From Candidatus Contendibacter sp. (GTDB taxonomy: Bacteria; Pseudomonadota; Gammaproteobacteria; Competibacterales; Competibacteraceae), in contig JARSSP010000016.1 of the NCBI GenBank assembly GCA_029624675.1, forward strand, positions 62,001 to 126,000: a stretch of DNA of 64,000 bases. Direction: 5' to 3'. Shown here piece after piece: positions 28,465 through 39,768 of this stretch (positions are counted from its first letter, which is position 1; every line of letters starts with the position of its first letter). A model generated the notes under the pieces. That model saw only the letters and a list, made by a program, of their open reading frames with translations. It ran no database searches and was not told the DNA's origin. A program made the position numbers and the translations under genes.

Positions 28465-30566
28465 CAGCCAGCGAACTGCTTGAAATCGAAGTCCAATCTT
28501 GGCCCAGCCTCGGCAACCATGTTGCCCTGAGCCAAAGTCACGCCAAACTGCCAGATACTGGCCATCTGGGGCGCGGTGGAAACCCCGGCCGCCACGACCC
28601 GGGTCTTCAATCCCTGCGCCTGCCGCGCCAGATCCGCCATCGCCTTGCGGCTGTTCTCGTCCTTGGCCTTGGCCAGTCGCTCGATCAGGCTGCCATCAAG
28701 CTTGATGTAATCGGGAACCAGTTCCTTGAGTAACCGCTCGGAGTGCGTCTTGCCGCCGAAGTGAGACAGGGCCAGACCGCAGCCCAGTTCCCGCAGGCGG
28801 GCGCGCAATTGCTTGGTTTCCTCAAAGCAATCGTCGGCGTTGTCTTCCTTGACTTCCAGCACCAGATAATGACCGCCCAGCCGGCTGTCCTGGAAGCGCT
28901 TGGCCAGCCAATCAAAAAAATCCTTGTCAGTCAGTGAATTGCGGGAAATGCGAACAAACAGGATCGGTGGCTTGGCGGCGGCGCGCTGGATGTCCAGGAG
29001 CATCCCCAGCCCCCGGATGATCGTCCATTTGTCCAAGGCGCCCATCACGTTGTAACGCACCGCCACGGCGCCCAGCTTGTCCATGGTTTGCGGCTTATCC
29101 TCTTCGTCCATGATCCGCAGGTAAACCTTGTAACGCGCCTCCTCGGCATTCTCAAAGCTGACGATCGGCTGATACATCAAGCTGAGCCGGCCCTTGGTCA
29201 GGGCGGTTCGGATCAGGCGAAGGATGGCCTCGTCCTGGGGATTGATGGTAGCCCGACCGGATCTTTGATCTTCCGTGGGCGGCGTATAAATCTCGATTTG
29301 ATTGCCTCCCTTTTGCCGGGCCGCCTCGCAGGCGCGATCAGCGTGCGACAGGATATGAATCGCACTCTCGTGCGCATCATGCGCCAGACAAACGCCAACG
29401 CAGCAGGTCGTTGTGAACAACCTGCCGCCCACCTGAAAACTATGTTCGGCGATTACCGCGCGGATGCGCTCGGCCAAGTCCTGGGGATTGGTCGGCGAAT
29501 TCATGGGGACGAAGATCGTGAACACGCCACTGGCAAAATGAGCGGCCATGTCATCAAGCGCCAGCATCTCCTTGAACAATCCGACGGCTTCGACGACAAA
29601 TTGTTCGATGGCCTCGAACCCCATGGCGTAGCGAATGGCGGCGTAATCCGTCAGCAGAATGTACAGCACCGCGCCATTGTGGTTGATCTCCAGGGTCTCC
29701 ATGAAATAGCGCCGGCTGTACAACCCGGTGGTGTCGTCATACTTGAGCAAATTTTCGAGCTGCTGGTCGTAGGCGCTCCGTTTCGGCGTGACGTCGCGCA
29801 CGATGATCTGGGTACAAGGTTCGTCGTTCATCCGGGTCGGCGCGCATTCCAGCAGGATCGGGAAAGTCTGGCCATTGCGGCGTACCCCGACCAACTCCAC
29901 CGGCTCGATCGCCTTGCCGGAGCGGATGCTGCGGCGCAGGACGCTTTTCAGCGCATCCCGATAACCCGGCGGCACCATGTGGACCAGTTGGATCGTGGTC
30001 AACTCATCCGGGGTTTCGTAACCAAACAGCCGAAGATAGGCGGGATTGGCGTAGGCATGGACACCCTCGTGAATATAGGCGATAGCCTCCTGGATGTTTT
30101 CCAACAGGGCCTGCGTGCGGGTCTCGCTTTCCTTGAACCGGACATCGAAGGAGCGCTCGCGCTCGCGCGTCTGCAAGTGGCGCAGTTCGGCGCGCACCGC
30201 GGCCACCAGATGATCGGCGTCATCCAGATAGAAAAAATTATCGGCGCCCTCGTTCAACAACCGGGCGGGCCGATACTGGGCGCGGCTCGCGTCGTCCATC
30301 ACGGCGATGATGGGAATATCCTGCTCGGCTTCGGTCACCATCCGTCGCACTTCAGCCAGGGTGGGCAATTCCTCGGCCACCCGTAGCAAGATCAAGTTTA
30401 GAGGCTGGTAATTGATGGCGTTGTGGGCGGTTTCCGCCTGATCAGTATCCAGCAATTCAATTTGATAACCATCGCCGCGCAGAGTCTGGACAATATGGTC
30501 GATGTCGGATCGGGAACGATCGACGAGGAGCAGATTGATGACGGAAGAACTAGACACGCGTACCAA
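28464..30566 (-). CDS. fimX: FimX-like REC-PAS-GGDEF-EAL protein with degenerate catalytic motifs
   Basis: This 700-residue protein has the FimX domain order: receiver-like domain (about 8-125), PAS (about 150-270), GGDEF-like (about 275-430) and EAL-like (about 445-700). The receiver lacks the usual phospho-acceptor aspartate (LNLILLRVAE). The GGDEF signature reads ASGVF and the EAL signature is replaced in KVYLRIMD, so neither cyclase nor phosphodiesterase activity is expected. FimX proteins bind c-di-GMP with the degenerate EAL domain and control type IV pilus assembly. The orthology is inferred from architecture and length (FimX is about 690 residues). Confidence 0.8.
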   Translation of the reverse strand: MVRVSSSSVINLLLVDRSRSDIDHIVQTLRGDGYQIELLDTDQAETAHNAINYQPLNLILLRVAEELPTLAEVRRMVTEAEQDIPIIAVMDDASRAQYRPARLLNEGADNFFYLDDADHLVAAVRAELRHLQTRERERSFDVRFKESETRTQALLENIQEAIAYIHEGVHAYANPAYLRLFGYETPDELTTIQLVHMVPPGYRDALKSVLRRSIRSGKAIEPVELVGVRRNGQTFPILLECAPTRMNDEPCTQIIVRDVTPKRSAYDQQLENLLKYDDTTGLYSRRYFMETLEINHNGAVLYILLTDYAAIRYAMGFEAIEQFVVEAVGLFKEMLALDDMAAHFASGVFTIFVPMNSPTNPQDLAERIRAVIAEHSFQVGGRLFTTTCCVGVCLAHDAHESAIHILSHADRACEAARQKGGNQIEIYTPPTEDQRSGRATINPQDEAILRLIRTALTKGRLSLMYQPIVSFENAEEARYKVYLRIMDEEDKPQTMDKLGAVAVRYNVMGALDKWTIIRGLGMLLDIQRAAAKPPILFVRISRNSLTDKDFFDWLAKRFQDSRLGGHYLVLEVKEDNADDCFEETKQLRARLRELGCGLALSHFGGKTHSERLLKELVPDYIKLDGSLIERLAKAKDENSRKAMADLARQAQGLKTRVVAAGVSTAPQMASIWQFGVTLAQGNMVAEAGPRLDFDFKQFAG

Positions 30567-30619
30567 CCTCTACCAATGGCGTAGCCTGAGCAAGGAATGC
30601 GGAGACCGGGTCGGCGTGG

Positions 30620-31627
30620 CTACTCAACCGGAGTTTTGGCCAGTTGTCCAGGCTGCTCGCGCACCAAGCGGGGCGCTAGATAACCCGGCAAGCGCCGACG
30701 TAATGTTTTTATGATAGCCGATGCCTCGATTTCGTTCACGTCGAAATGCGCCGCGCCGCGCACCGGGTCGAGAAGATGCAGGTAGTAGGGCAACACCCGC
30801 GCGGCAAACAGTGCCTCGCTCAGTTCGGCCAAAACCGCCACCGAGTCGTTGACGCCGCGCAACAGCACCGACTGATTTAGCAGGGTCACGCCGGCCGCCG
30901 CCAGTCGCGCCAGCGCCGCGCGCACGTCGGCGTCGATTTCCCGCGGATGGTTGGCGTGAACCACCAGCACCAGCCGCAACCGGGTTCCAGCCAGGGCGTT
31001 CAGCAACCCCTCGTCGACCCGTTCGGGCAATACGATGGGCTGCCGACTGTGAATGCGCAGCCGTTCCAGGTGGGGAATTCGATCCAGTGCCGCCAGCAAC
31101 GCGCTCAGTCGCCGGTCGGACAGGGACAATGGATCGCCGCCGCTGAGAATCACTTCGCGCAGGTTGGAATCGCCAGCCAGATAAGCCAGTGCTGGCCGCC
31201 AATCGTCCGCGCCGGCCTGGAATTCGGTGTAGGGATACTCCCGACGAAAACAGTACCGGCAATGCACCGCGCAGGCACCGGTGACAATCAGCAGGACGCG
31301 ACCGTGGTATTTGTGCAGTACTCCCGACGCCGCCTGGGCAGCCCGGTCGCCGACCGGATCGGCCACGAAGCCCGGGGCCGTTTCCAGTTCCATACCCAAC
31401 GGCAGGATTTGCCGCAACAATGGATCGTTGGGATCGCCCCTGACCATTCGTCGCACGAACCCGCGCGGAACCCGTAATGGGAAACGCGCCGCCGCCGCTC
31501 GCGCGGCCGGCAACAGAGCGGGTTCGAGTTCCAATTCTCCCAGCAATTCGGCTGGATCGGTGATTGCTTGGGCCAGTTCTCGCTGCCAGCGCGGAATCTG
31601 ACGCGATATTGCCTTTACCGGTATCAT
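30620..31627 (-). CDS. epmB: EF-P beta-lysylation protein EpmB (lysine 2,3-aminomutase)
   Basis: EpmB converts lysine to beta-lysine, which EpmA then attaches to elongation factor P. The 335-residue radical-SAM protein has the cluster motif [14 protein letters not shown] and the family segment [10 protein letters not shown]. The PLP-binding region lies toward the C terminus. It is divergent from efp, 45 bases away, so the two share one promoter region. Together with efp and epmA it forms a complete modification set. Confidence 0.96.
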   Translation of the reverse strand: MIPVKAISRQIPRWQRELAQAITDPAELLGELELEPALLPAARAAAARFPLRVPRGFVRRMVRGDPNDPLLRQILPLGMELETAPGFVADPVGDRAAQAASGVLHKYHGRVLLIVTGACAVHCRYCFRREYPYTEFQAGADDWRPALAYLAGDSNLREVILSGGDPLSLSDRRLSALLAALDRIPHLERLRIHSRQPIVLPERVDEGLLNALAGTRLRLVLVVHANHPREIDADVRAALARLAAAGVTLLNQSVLLRGVNDSVAVLAELSEALFAARVLPYYLHLLDPVRGAAHFDVNEIEASAIIKTLRRRLPGYLAPRLVREQPGQLAKTPVE

Positions 31628-31672
31628 AGTCAGCTTTGTGGCTCCATTACTCTAGCGGAAGGCAGGTTTGGC

Positions 31673-32242
31673 ATGGCGACGTATAGTACCAATGAATTCA
31701 AGAGCGGACTGAAGATCATGCTGGATGGCGATCCCTACGCCATCGTGGAGAATGAATTCGTCAAGCCCGGCAAGGGCCAGGCGTTCAACCGGGTCAAGGT
31801 GCGTAACCTGAAGACCGGCCGGGTGATCGAGCGCACCTTCAAGTCGGGCGACACCGCCGAAGGCGCCGACGTGGTCGATGTGGAGCTGCAATATCTCTAC
31901 AACGACGGCGAATACTGGCATTTCATGGACCCGCAAAGCTACGAGCAGTTGACCGCCGACGCCGCGGCCGTGGGCGACGCCGCCAAGTGGCTGAAGGAAG
32001 AAGCCATCTGCCAGGTGACGCTGTGGAACGGCGTACCGCTGAGCGTGGCCCCACCCAACTTTGTGATCATGACCATCGTGGAGACCGATCCCGGTCTGCG
32101 CGGCGACACCTCGGGCGGCGGCGGCAAGCCGGCGACGCTGGAAACCGGCGCGGTGGTGCGGGTGCCGCTATTCGTGCAGAGCGGCGAGGTCATCAAGGTG
32201 GACACCCGCACCGGCGAATACGTGTCTCGGGTCAAGGAATAG
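31673..32242 (+). CDS. efp: Elongation factor P
   Basis: EF-P rescues ribosomes stalled at consecutive prolines. From [13 protein letters not shown] the protein has 189 residues. The KPGKGQAF loop places Lys34 at the tip, the site modified with beta-lysine by EpmA. The ATG at 31673 fits the family length, and an AGCGGAAGG-like site lies upstream. The frame upstream of it has no similarity. epmA follows 15 bases later. Confidence 0.97.
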   Translation: MATYSTNEFKSGLKIMLDGDPYAIVENEFVKPGKGQAFNRVKVRNLKTGRVIERTFKSGDTAEGADVVDVELQYLYNDGEYWHFMDPQSYEQLTADAAAVGDAAKWLKEEAICQVTLWNGVPLSVAPPNFVIMTIVETDPGLRGDTSGGGGKPATLETGAVVRVPLFVQSGEVIKVDTRTGEYVSRVKE

Positions 32243-32257
32243 CCGGAATAGCCGGGA

Positions 32258-33259
32258 GTGGGCCGCGTCGTGACCGATTCCGCTTGGCGACCCGGCGCCA
32301 ATCTCGCCACCCTGCGGCTACGAGCCGAGTTACTGGCGCGCATTCGAGCTTTCTTCGCGGCGCGTGAGGTGCTGGAAGTGGAAACGCCGATGCTGTCGGC
32401 GGCGGCGGTTACCGATCCCCATCTGGCCAGTTTAAGCACGGTCTACGCCGGTCCCGGACCCCGCTACGGTCGGACACTGTATCTGCACACCTCGCCGGAA
32501 TTTCCGATGAAACGGCTGCTGGCGGCGGACAGCGGCTGCATTTACCAAATCGCGCGGGTGTTCCGCGACGGCGAGGCGGGTCGCCGCCACAATCCCGAAT
32601 TCACCCTGCTGGAATGGTATCGGGTTGGCTTCGATCATCACCGGCTGATGGATGAAGTCGCGGAATTGGTGACGGTGTTGCTGGCCGGGCGGCTGGCGCT
32701 GGCGCAACCGGAACGGCTGAGCTACCACGAATTGTTCCAGCGCCATCTTGATCTGAACCCGCATCGAGCCAGCGTGGCGGATCTGGCGGCGCGCGCCGAA
32801 GAGCAGGGCGTATCGATTCCGCTGGGAATGCCGTTGGATGATGCCGACCCCTGGCTGGATTTATTGCTGACTCATTGCATTGAGCCGCGCCTGGGCATGG
32901 GGCGGCTGACCTTTGTGTACGATTATCCCGCTTCGCAAGCAGCGCTGGCGCGACTGCGGCTCAACGATCCGCCGGTGGGGGAACGCTTCGAGTTGTACCT
33001 GAACGGGATCGAGTTGGCCAATGGCTTTCACGAACTAGGCGACGCCGACGAACAGCGCCGCCGTTTCGAGGCGGAAAACGCGGCGCGACGCGGGCTGGGT
33101 TTGCCGCTCATGCCGATGGACGAGAATTTACTGGCGGCGCTGGCCGTTGGCTTGCCCGACTGCGCTGGCGTGGCGCTGGGTTTTGACCGGCTGGTCATGC
33201 TGGCGGCGGGAAAGACGACACTGGCGGAAGTTTTGGCGTTCCCGTTCGAACGGGTGTGA
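32258..33259 (+). CDS. epmA: EF-P lysine lysyltransferase EpmA (GenX/PoxA)
   Basis: EpmA is a lysyl-tRNA synthetase-like enzyme without the anticodon-binding domain that ligates beta-lysine to Lys34 of EF-P. The 333-residue protein shows class II motifs: motif 2 at RVFRDGEAGRRHNPEFTLLEWYR and motif 3 at GVALGFDRLVML. It also has the substrate-site segment ERFELYLNGIELANGFHEL. The start codon is GTG or ATG very near the efp stop; the frame beginning MGRVVTDS is taken here. Confidence 0.96.
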   Translation: MGRVVTDSAWRPGANLATLRLRAELLARIRAFFAAREVLEVETPMLSAAAVTDPHLASLSTVYAGPGPRYGRTLYLHTSPEFPMKRLLAADSGCIYQIARVFRDGEAGRRHNPEFTLLEWYRVGFDHHRLMDEVAELVTVLLAGRLALAQPERLSYHELFQRHLDLNPHRASVADLAARAEEQGVSIPLGMPLDDADPWLDLLLTHCIEPRLGMGRLTFVYDYPASQAALARLRLNDPPVGERFELYLNGIELANGFHELGDADEQRRRFEAENAARRGLGLPLMPMDENLLAALAVGLPDCAGVALGFDRLVMLAAGKTTLAEVLAFPFERV

Positions 33260-33383
33260 TCGCTCCCGCCGAACTTTTCGGCCAGCCGTTCCAGCCGCTC
33301 CCGTATTTCTGGGTCAAGGCGCACAATGATGGCGACCGCCGGCTCAGCACAGATTTTTTGGCGCCCGGAAGCGAGCCTGGTCT

Positions 33384-33416
33384 GAAAATCGAAAGGGGAT
33401 GCCATGACGCATCCCC
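33384..33416 (-). terminator. Terminator downstream of tRNA-Asn
   Basis: A perfect 8-base stem GGGGATGC/GCATCCCC with a six-base loop occupies 33395-33416. On the minus strand it is followed by TTTCGATTTTC. It lies ten bases past the 3' end of tRNA-Asn. Confidence 0.75.
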
Positions 33417-33425
33417 TGTTCTATA

Positions 33426-33501
33426 TGGCTCCCCAGCGCGGACTCGAACCACGGACCCGGTGATTAACAGTCACCTGCTCTACCGACTGAGCTACTGGGG
33501 A
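33426..33501 (-). tRNA. tRNA-Asn (anticodon GTT)
   Basis: The minus strand gives a 76-base cloverleaf with encoded CCA. It starts TCCCCAGTAGCTCAGTCGGT, has anticodon loop CTGTTAA and T-arm GGTTCGAGTCC, and the acceptor stem closes as CTGGGGA. The gene stands alone between epmA and the aminotransferase gene. Confidence 0.96.
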
Positions 33502-33549
33502 AAAGGAGGTGGGATTCTATTGACCCCCGCTTGCCCTGTCAATCCTGGT

Positions 33550-34734
33550 TCAGCGCGCGACCACCCGTTGAATCCGTTCCAGCGCCTTGATGAGATTCGC
33601 CATGCTGGTGGCGAATGAGATGCGGACGCAGCCTTCCGCGCCAAAGGCCGAACCCGGCACCAGGGCCACGCCGACCTCGGTCAGCAACAGTTCCGCGAAG
33701 GCGAGGTCATTGGCCAAGCCCAGCCGTTCGATTACCTTCCGAAAGCTGGGGAAAATGTAGAACGTCCCGTCCGCCGGCGCCACCTCGACGCCGTCCATGG
33801 CTTTCAGCGTGGCATGGACATAAGCGTGCCGTTCCCTGAACGCCTCGTTCATCACCGCGATGCAGGACTGATCGCCGTTCAGGCCCGCTTCGGCCGCCAC
33901 CTGGGAAATTGAGGTGGGGTTGGACGTGCTTTGCGACTGAATGTTGGTCATCGCCTCGATCAAATCCTTCGGGCCGCCGCAATAACCAATGCGCCAACCG
34001 GTCATCGAATACACCTTCGACACGCCGTTGAGGACAATGGTCCGGTCGTACAGGTCGGGGCAGACGTTGAGGATGTTATGGAATTTCTCCTCGGTCCACA
34101 GAATGTGTTCGTAGATGTCGTCGGTGGCGATGTAGACCTGGGGATGCCGCCGCAACACCTCGCCCAGAGTGGCTAGTTCGGCCGCGCTGTAGGCGACGCC
34201 GGTCGGGTTGGAGGGACTATTGATCACCACCAGCTTGGTGCGGGGGGTAATGGCCGCTTCCAATTGCGCTGGCGTGATCTTGAAGCGCTGGTCGATGCCC
34301 GCCTCGACGATCACCGGCACGCCGTCGGCCAGCAACACCATGTCGGGATAGGAGACCCAGTACGGCGCCGGGATGATCACCTCGTCGCCACTGTTCAACA
34401 ACGCCTGGGCCAGGTTGTAGAAGCTCTGCTTGCCGCCGCAAGAGACGAGAATCTGCTTCGGTTCGTAGCTCAGGCCGTTGTCGCGCTGAAACTTGGCGAT
34501 GATCGCCTTCTTCAGGCTGGCCGTGCCATCCACTGGGGTGTACTTGGTGAAGCCGGCTTGAATCGCCTTGATCGCCGCTTCCTTGATGAAATCAGGCGTA
34601 TCGAAATCCGGTTCGCCCGCGCCCAGCCCGACCACATCCTGGCCGGCGGCCTTCAATGCATTGGCCTTGGCGGTCACCGCCAGGGTGGGAGAAGGCTTGA
34701 TGCGCTGGACACGTTCGGAAAGAGGGGTGCTCAC
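33550..34734 (-). CDS. Class I pyridoxal-phosphate aminotransferase (aspartate aminotransferase type)
   Basis: This 394-residue enzyme is a fold type I aminotransferase of the subgroup Ib aspartate aminotransferases, cytoplasmic, transferring amino groups between aspartate or related amino acids and 2-oxoglutarate. Visible features are LGAGEPDFDTP, INSPSNPTGVAYS, SDDIYE-like ATDDIYEHI, the PLP lysine in NGVSKVYSMTGWRIGY, and VRISFATS with the substrate carboxylate arginine. The GTG at 34734 was chosen because AGGAG lies five bases upstream; the longer open frame overlaps uvrB antisense and is not credible. Exact substrate is uncertain. Confidence 0.93.
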   Translation of the reverse strand: MSTPLSERVQRIKPSPTLAVTAKANALKAAGQDVVGLGAGEPDFDTPDFIKEAAIKAIQAGFTKYTPVDGTASLKKAIIAKFQRDNGLSYEPKQILVSCGGKQSFYNLAQALLNSGDEVIIPAPYWVSYPDMVLLADGVPVIVEAGIDQRFKITPAQLEAAITPRTKLVVINSPSNPTGVAYSAAELATLGEVLRRHPQVYIATDDIYEHILWTEEKFHNILNVCPDLYDRTIVLNGVSKVYSMTGWRIGYCGGPKDLIEAMTNIQSQSTSNPTSISQVAAEAGLNGDQSCIAVMNEAFRERHAYVHATLKAMDGVEVAPADGTFYIFPSFRKVIERLGLANDLAFAELLLTEVGVALVPGSAFGAEGCVRISFATSMANLIKALERIQRVVAR

Positions 34735-34821
34735 GGGGGCTCCTGGATGCTGAGGGGTTTGAACACAAAGGTTAAGCACGGTGTCGGATAATACTGGAAA
34801 TTTTCCCCTGGCCAAACTCCC

Positions 34822-36861
<2,040 letters not shown>

Positions 36862-36878
36862 ATTGCGACACTTTAGCG

Positions 36879-36896
36879 GATCATGCCTTCATGATC
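36879..36896. terminator. Short perfect hairpin after uvrB
   Basis: GATCATG and CATGATC pair around a CCTT loop 18 bases past the uvrB stop. GTTTGGGG follows, so any termination activity would be weak. Confidence 0.35.
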
Positions 36897-36927
36897 GTTT
36901 GGGGAAAGTCGATTTGAGGAAATCGCC

Positions 36928-37830
36928 ATGGGCATGAAAGCTAGCGACCAACTGATCAAACACTATCTCGACGCGGCGCGATTCATGCTGTTTGCCGGCG
37001 AGGTGCGAGAGATGTTCCCGCGGATCAAGTCGCTCGACCAAAGACTTTACGCGCTGCACCGCTTCGTGCGCGTGCTGAGCGACCCAGACCGGGGCGCGGC
37101 GTTCATCGCCGACCGCTGGGTCTGGTCGAAGGATGAAGTCAGCGACTGGGAAACCACGCCCGCCCATGAAACCCAGGCGAGCGAAATTGCGCAGGTGATC
37201 AAAAAATTCAACGACGACAATCCGGGTTATCGGCTAAAAGCCGGTTCCGACCACCGCGATCTCGGCGACCAGATCTGGGGCTGGACGAATAATCCAGGCG
37301 TCCGGACCAATGCGCCGGAATACCTGACCAAGGTCCGCGTGGAGATCAGGCGCAAGGTTAAGGACGGCACGCCTCGCTATCCCGATCTTGGCGACCTGCT
37401 CGACCCGGCGACGGGGCAGCACGTTTTTCAGATCGGGCACGGCGGGCTGGATCTGGTGGCTCTCTCGGCGGCGGCGCTGCTCTTCTGGCCAGCGGCGCTG
37501 CTGCCGACGACCATCGGACTGATCGAGGCGGAGCGTTTCCAAGCGGTGGCACGCTTCGTCGAATTTCTAAAGAAACCCTTTAGTGGCCCCGTTGAAAAGC
37601 TCTTGGTGGCAGCGCCGGGGCTCTCGGCCCACGGTACCGGGCGGGCGATCGACTTCCGGGTACACGACAGCTCGGGCAAGATACTGCACGGCGCGGGCGG
37701 AGCGGCCAACTGGCGCTCTTCGGGTTTCGCGGCCAAGCTCAAATCGGCGATGTCGGTGGCGCTGCATTTCCACGGGCCGCTGACCTCGCCGGACGAGCCC
37801 TGGCACTACTTCTTCGATCCGGAATCCTGA
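36928..37830 (+). CDS. Hypothetical protein with C-terminal M15 (D-Ala-D-Ala carboxypeptidase-like) domain
   Basis: This 300-residue protein ends in a zinc peptidase-like segment. GLSAHGTGRAIDFRV supplies His235 and Asp242, and DEPWHYFF supplies Glu290 and His293, the ligand and catalytic pattern of peptidase family M15 (VanY/DacB-like, and phage L-alanyl-D-glutamate peptidases). Residues 175-197 are hydrophobic and may be one membrane segment. The first 170 residues match nothing I know. There is no signal peptide. Action on peptidoglycan is likely by family but unproved. GAGGAAA lies ahead of the ATG. It stands alone after uvrB. Confidence 0.7.
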   Translation: MGMKASDQLIKHYLDAARFMLFAGEVREMFPRIKSLDQRLYALHRFVRVLSDPDRGAAFIADRWVWSKDEVSDWETTPAHETQASEIAQVIKKFNDDNPGYRLKAGSDHRDLGDQIWGWTNNPGVRTNAPEYLTKVRVEIRRKVKDGTPRYPDLGDLLDPATGQHVFQIGHGGLDLVALSAAALLFWPAALLPTTIGLIEAERFQAVARFVEFLKKPFSGPVEKLLVAAPGLSAHGTGRAIDFRVHDSSGKILHGAGGAANWRSSGFAAKLKSAMSVALHFHGPLTSPDEPWHYFFDPES

Positions 37831-38186
37831 TGAGTTTGGATCGGTCGGGGCTGGAATGCGCGAGCGGCCGGCGCGGTCCATGGTGACTTGGCGTTGCCCG
37901 TCCCCAGTCGTCAGCGGCGCTTCGCTTTCCAGCCGATCTTTCCAAAACCCCTCGATCCATCGGGCGCCGGTTCGGCTTAGCGCGCCGCCTGCTGAAAGCG
38001 CGCCGTTGCGAAGACCCCGCCCACGCAATCGATGGAATTCTCGGGAGCGGGCGACCGTTTCGTTCAAGTTAAAACATCCGTGTTTCGGCAGTTGTCCGGA
38101 TCGATTTCGACCCGGACAACTTGCACAGCCATGGAATTTTTCTACGCTAAATCCTATCCGGTGGGCTGATTTTTTCGGGAGAGACC
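37831..38186. other. Intergenic region ahead of the amylase gene
   Basis: These 356 bases have no supported gene; open frames here lack a ribosome site and family similarity. The only clear structure is the inverted repeat at 38091-38120. The amyA promoter presumably lies here. Confidence 0.5.
38091..38120. promoter_or_regulatory. Perfect 9-base inverted repeat upstream of amyA
   Basis: GTTGTCCGG at 38091-38099 and CCGGACAAC at 38112-38120 flank a 12-base spacer. No T-run follows. It ends 66 bases before the amylase start and could be an operator or leader hairpin. Confidence 0.4.
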
Positions 38187-39662
38187 ATGACCGAGCTGAA
38201 CGGCGTAATGATGCAGTACTTCCACTGGTATTCCCCGGACGATGGCAGCCTTTGGAACGAAGTCACCGAACGGGCCTCGGCGCTGGCCCAGGCCGGATTC
38301 ACCGCCCTGTGGCTGCCGCCCGCCTACAAGGGCATCGGAGGTAGCCGCGATGTCGGCTACGGGGTCTACGATCTGTACGATCTGGGCGAATTCGAGCAAA
38401 AAGGCTCCATTCGCACCAAGTATGGCACCCGCCAACAATACCTCCAGGCCATCGCCACGCTGCGCGCCGCCGGTCTTCAGGTCTACGCCGACGCCGTGCT
38501 TAACCACCGCATCGGCGGCGACGCCACGGAAGTCGCCCAGGCCACGCCGTTCCTTCAAGACGACCGCGTCCATCCCCGAGGGGCATCGCGGGAAGTTGAG
38601 GCGTACACCCATTTCCACTTTCCGGGTCGACGGCGTCAATACTCACCGTTCGAGTGGCACTGGTGGCATTTTGACGCCGTCGATTACGATGCCAGGACCC
38701 AGGAACGGGACATGATCTATCTGTTTGCGGGCAAGCAGTTCGACGACCAGGTTTCCTTGGAGAGAGGTAATTTTGCCTACCTGATGGGCTGCGACCTCGA
38801 TTTCCAGCACGATGAGGTGCGCGCTGAGCTGATCCGGTGGGGACGGTGGTATCTCGACACCACCGACGTGGATGGTTTCCGGCTCGACGCGATCAAGCAC
38901 ATCGCGGCCTGGTTTTTTCCGACCTGGCTGGACGAGATGGCGGAACATGTCGGCAGGGAGGTATTCGCCGTCGGCGAGTATTGGTCCCCCGACGTCAACA
39001 GCTTGCATCTGTACTTGAATCGGCTGGGACCGCGAATGTCCCTGTTCGACGTGGCGTTGCATTACAACTTCCACGTGGCCAGCCGCATGGGTGGCAATTA
39101 CGACATGCGGCGCATCCTGGACAACACGCTCATGCAGCAGCGGCCGTACCAGGCCGTGACCTTCGTGGAGAACCACGACTCGCAACCGCTGCAAGCCCTG
39201 GAGTCGGTGGTCGAGCCCTGGTTCAAGCCCTTGGCCTACGCCATGATTCTGTTGCGGCGGGAAGGCTATCCCTGTGTGTTTCACGCCGACTATTACGGGG
39301 CGGAGTACGAGGACAAGAGTCGGGACGGCAACTCCTACCGGATCGTGATGCCCTCCCACCGCGCGTTGATCGACAAGTTGCTTCACGCTCGCCGTCACTA
39401 TGCCCACGGTTCCCAATACGATTATTTCGACCACTGGAACCGGGTCGGCTGGACCCGCCTGGGCAACGACGAATTCCCCAAGGCCATGGCGGTACTGCTC
39501 AGCGACGGACCCGGCGGCGGGAAATGGATGGAGGTTCGCAAACCCAACGCCAAGTTCGTGGACCTGACCGAACAAATCAGGGAGCCGGTTTACACCAACG
39601 ACGCCGGCTGGGGCGAATTCAAATGTCCGGGCGGTTCGGTATCGGTGTGGATCGAGGAATAA
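38187..39662 (+). CDS. amyA: Cytoplasmic alpha-amylase (GH13)
   Basis: This 491-residue enzyme closely resembles Escherichia coli AmyA, a cytoplasmic endo-acting alpha-amylase that trims maltodextrins or glycogen. It lacks a signal peptide. Conserved regions are YADAVLNHR (region I), DVDGFRLDAIKHI with the nucleophile Asp (region II), FAVGEYWSPD with the acid/base Glu (region III) and FVENHDSQP (region IV). The C-terminal domain ends GGSVSVWIEE. A GGGAGAG site precedes the ATG. Degraded pieces of a second copy lie at 42724-42818 and 43099-43237. Confidence 0.94.
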   Translation: MTELNGVMMQYFHWYSPDDGSLWNEVTERASALAQAGFTALWLPPAYKGIGGSRDVGYGVYDLYDLGEFEQKGSIRTKYGTRQQYLQAIATLRAAGLQVYADAVLNHRIGGDATEVAQATPFLQDDRVHPRGASREVEAYTHFHFPGRRRQYSPFEWHWWHFDAVDYDARTQERDMIYLFAGKQFDDQVSLERGNFAYLMGCDLDFQHDEVRAELIRWGRWYLDTTDVDGFRLDAIKHIAAWFFPTWLDEMAEHVGREVFAVGEYWSPDVNSLHLYLNRLGPRMSLFDVALHYNFHVASRMGGNYDMRRILDNTLMQQRPYQAVTFVENHDSQPLQALESVVEPWFKPLAYAMILLRREGYPCVFHADYYGAEYEDKSRDGNSYRIVMPSHRALIDKLLHARRHYAHGSQYDYFDHWNRVGWTRLGNDEFPKAMAVLLSDGPGGGKWMEVRKPNAKFVDLTEQIREPVYTNDAGWGEFKCPGGSVSVWIEE

Positions 39663-39768
39663 AGGTCGTTGATTCAAAGCCGTTTTGTACCACCCCTAAA
39701 ATACCCTAGACTGCTAGTCGGACAACACAGCACCCTTGGAATCAACTGTCTTTTGGGAGAAGCTTTCG

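Noticed and set aside
34735..34821. LexA box upstream of uvrB
   Set aside because: No CTG-N10-CAG match is present; CTGGAAATTTTCCCCTG lacks the right half.
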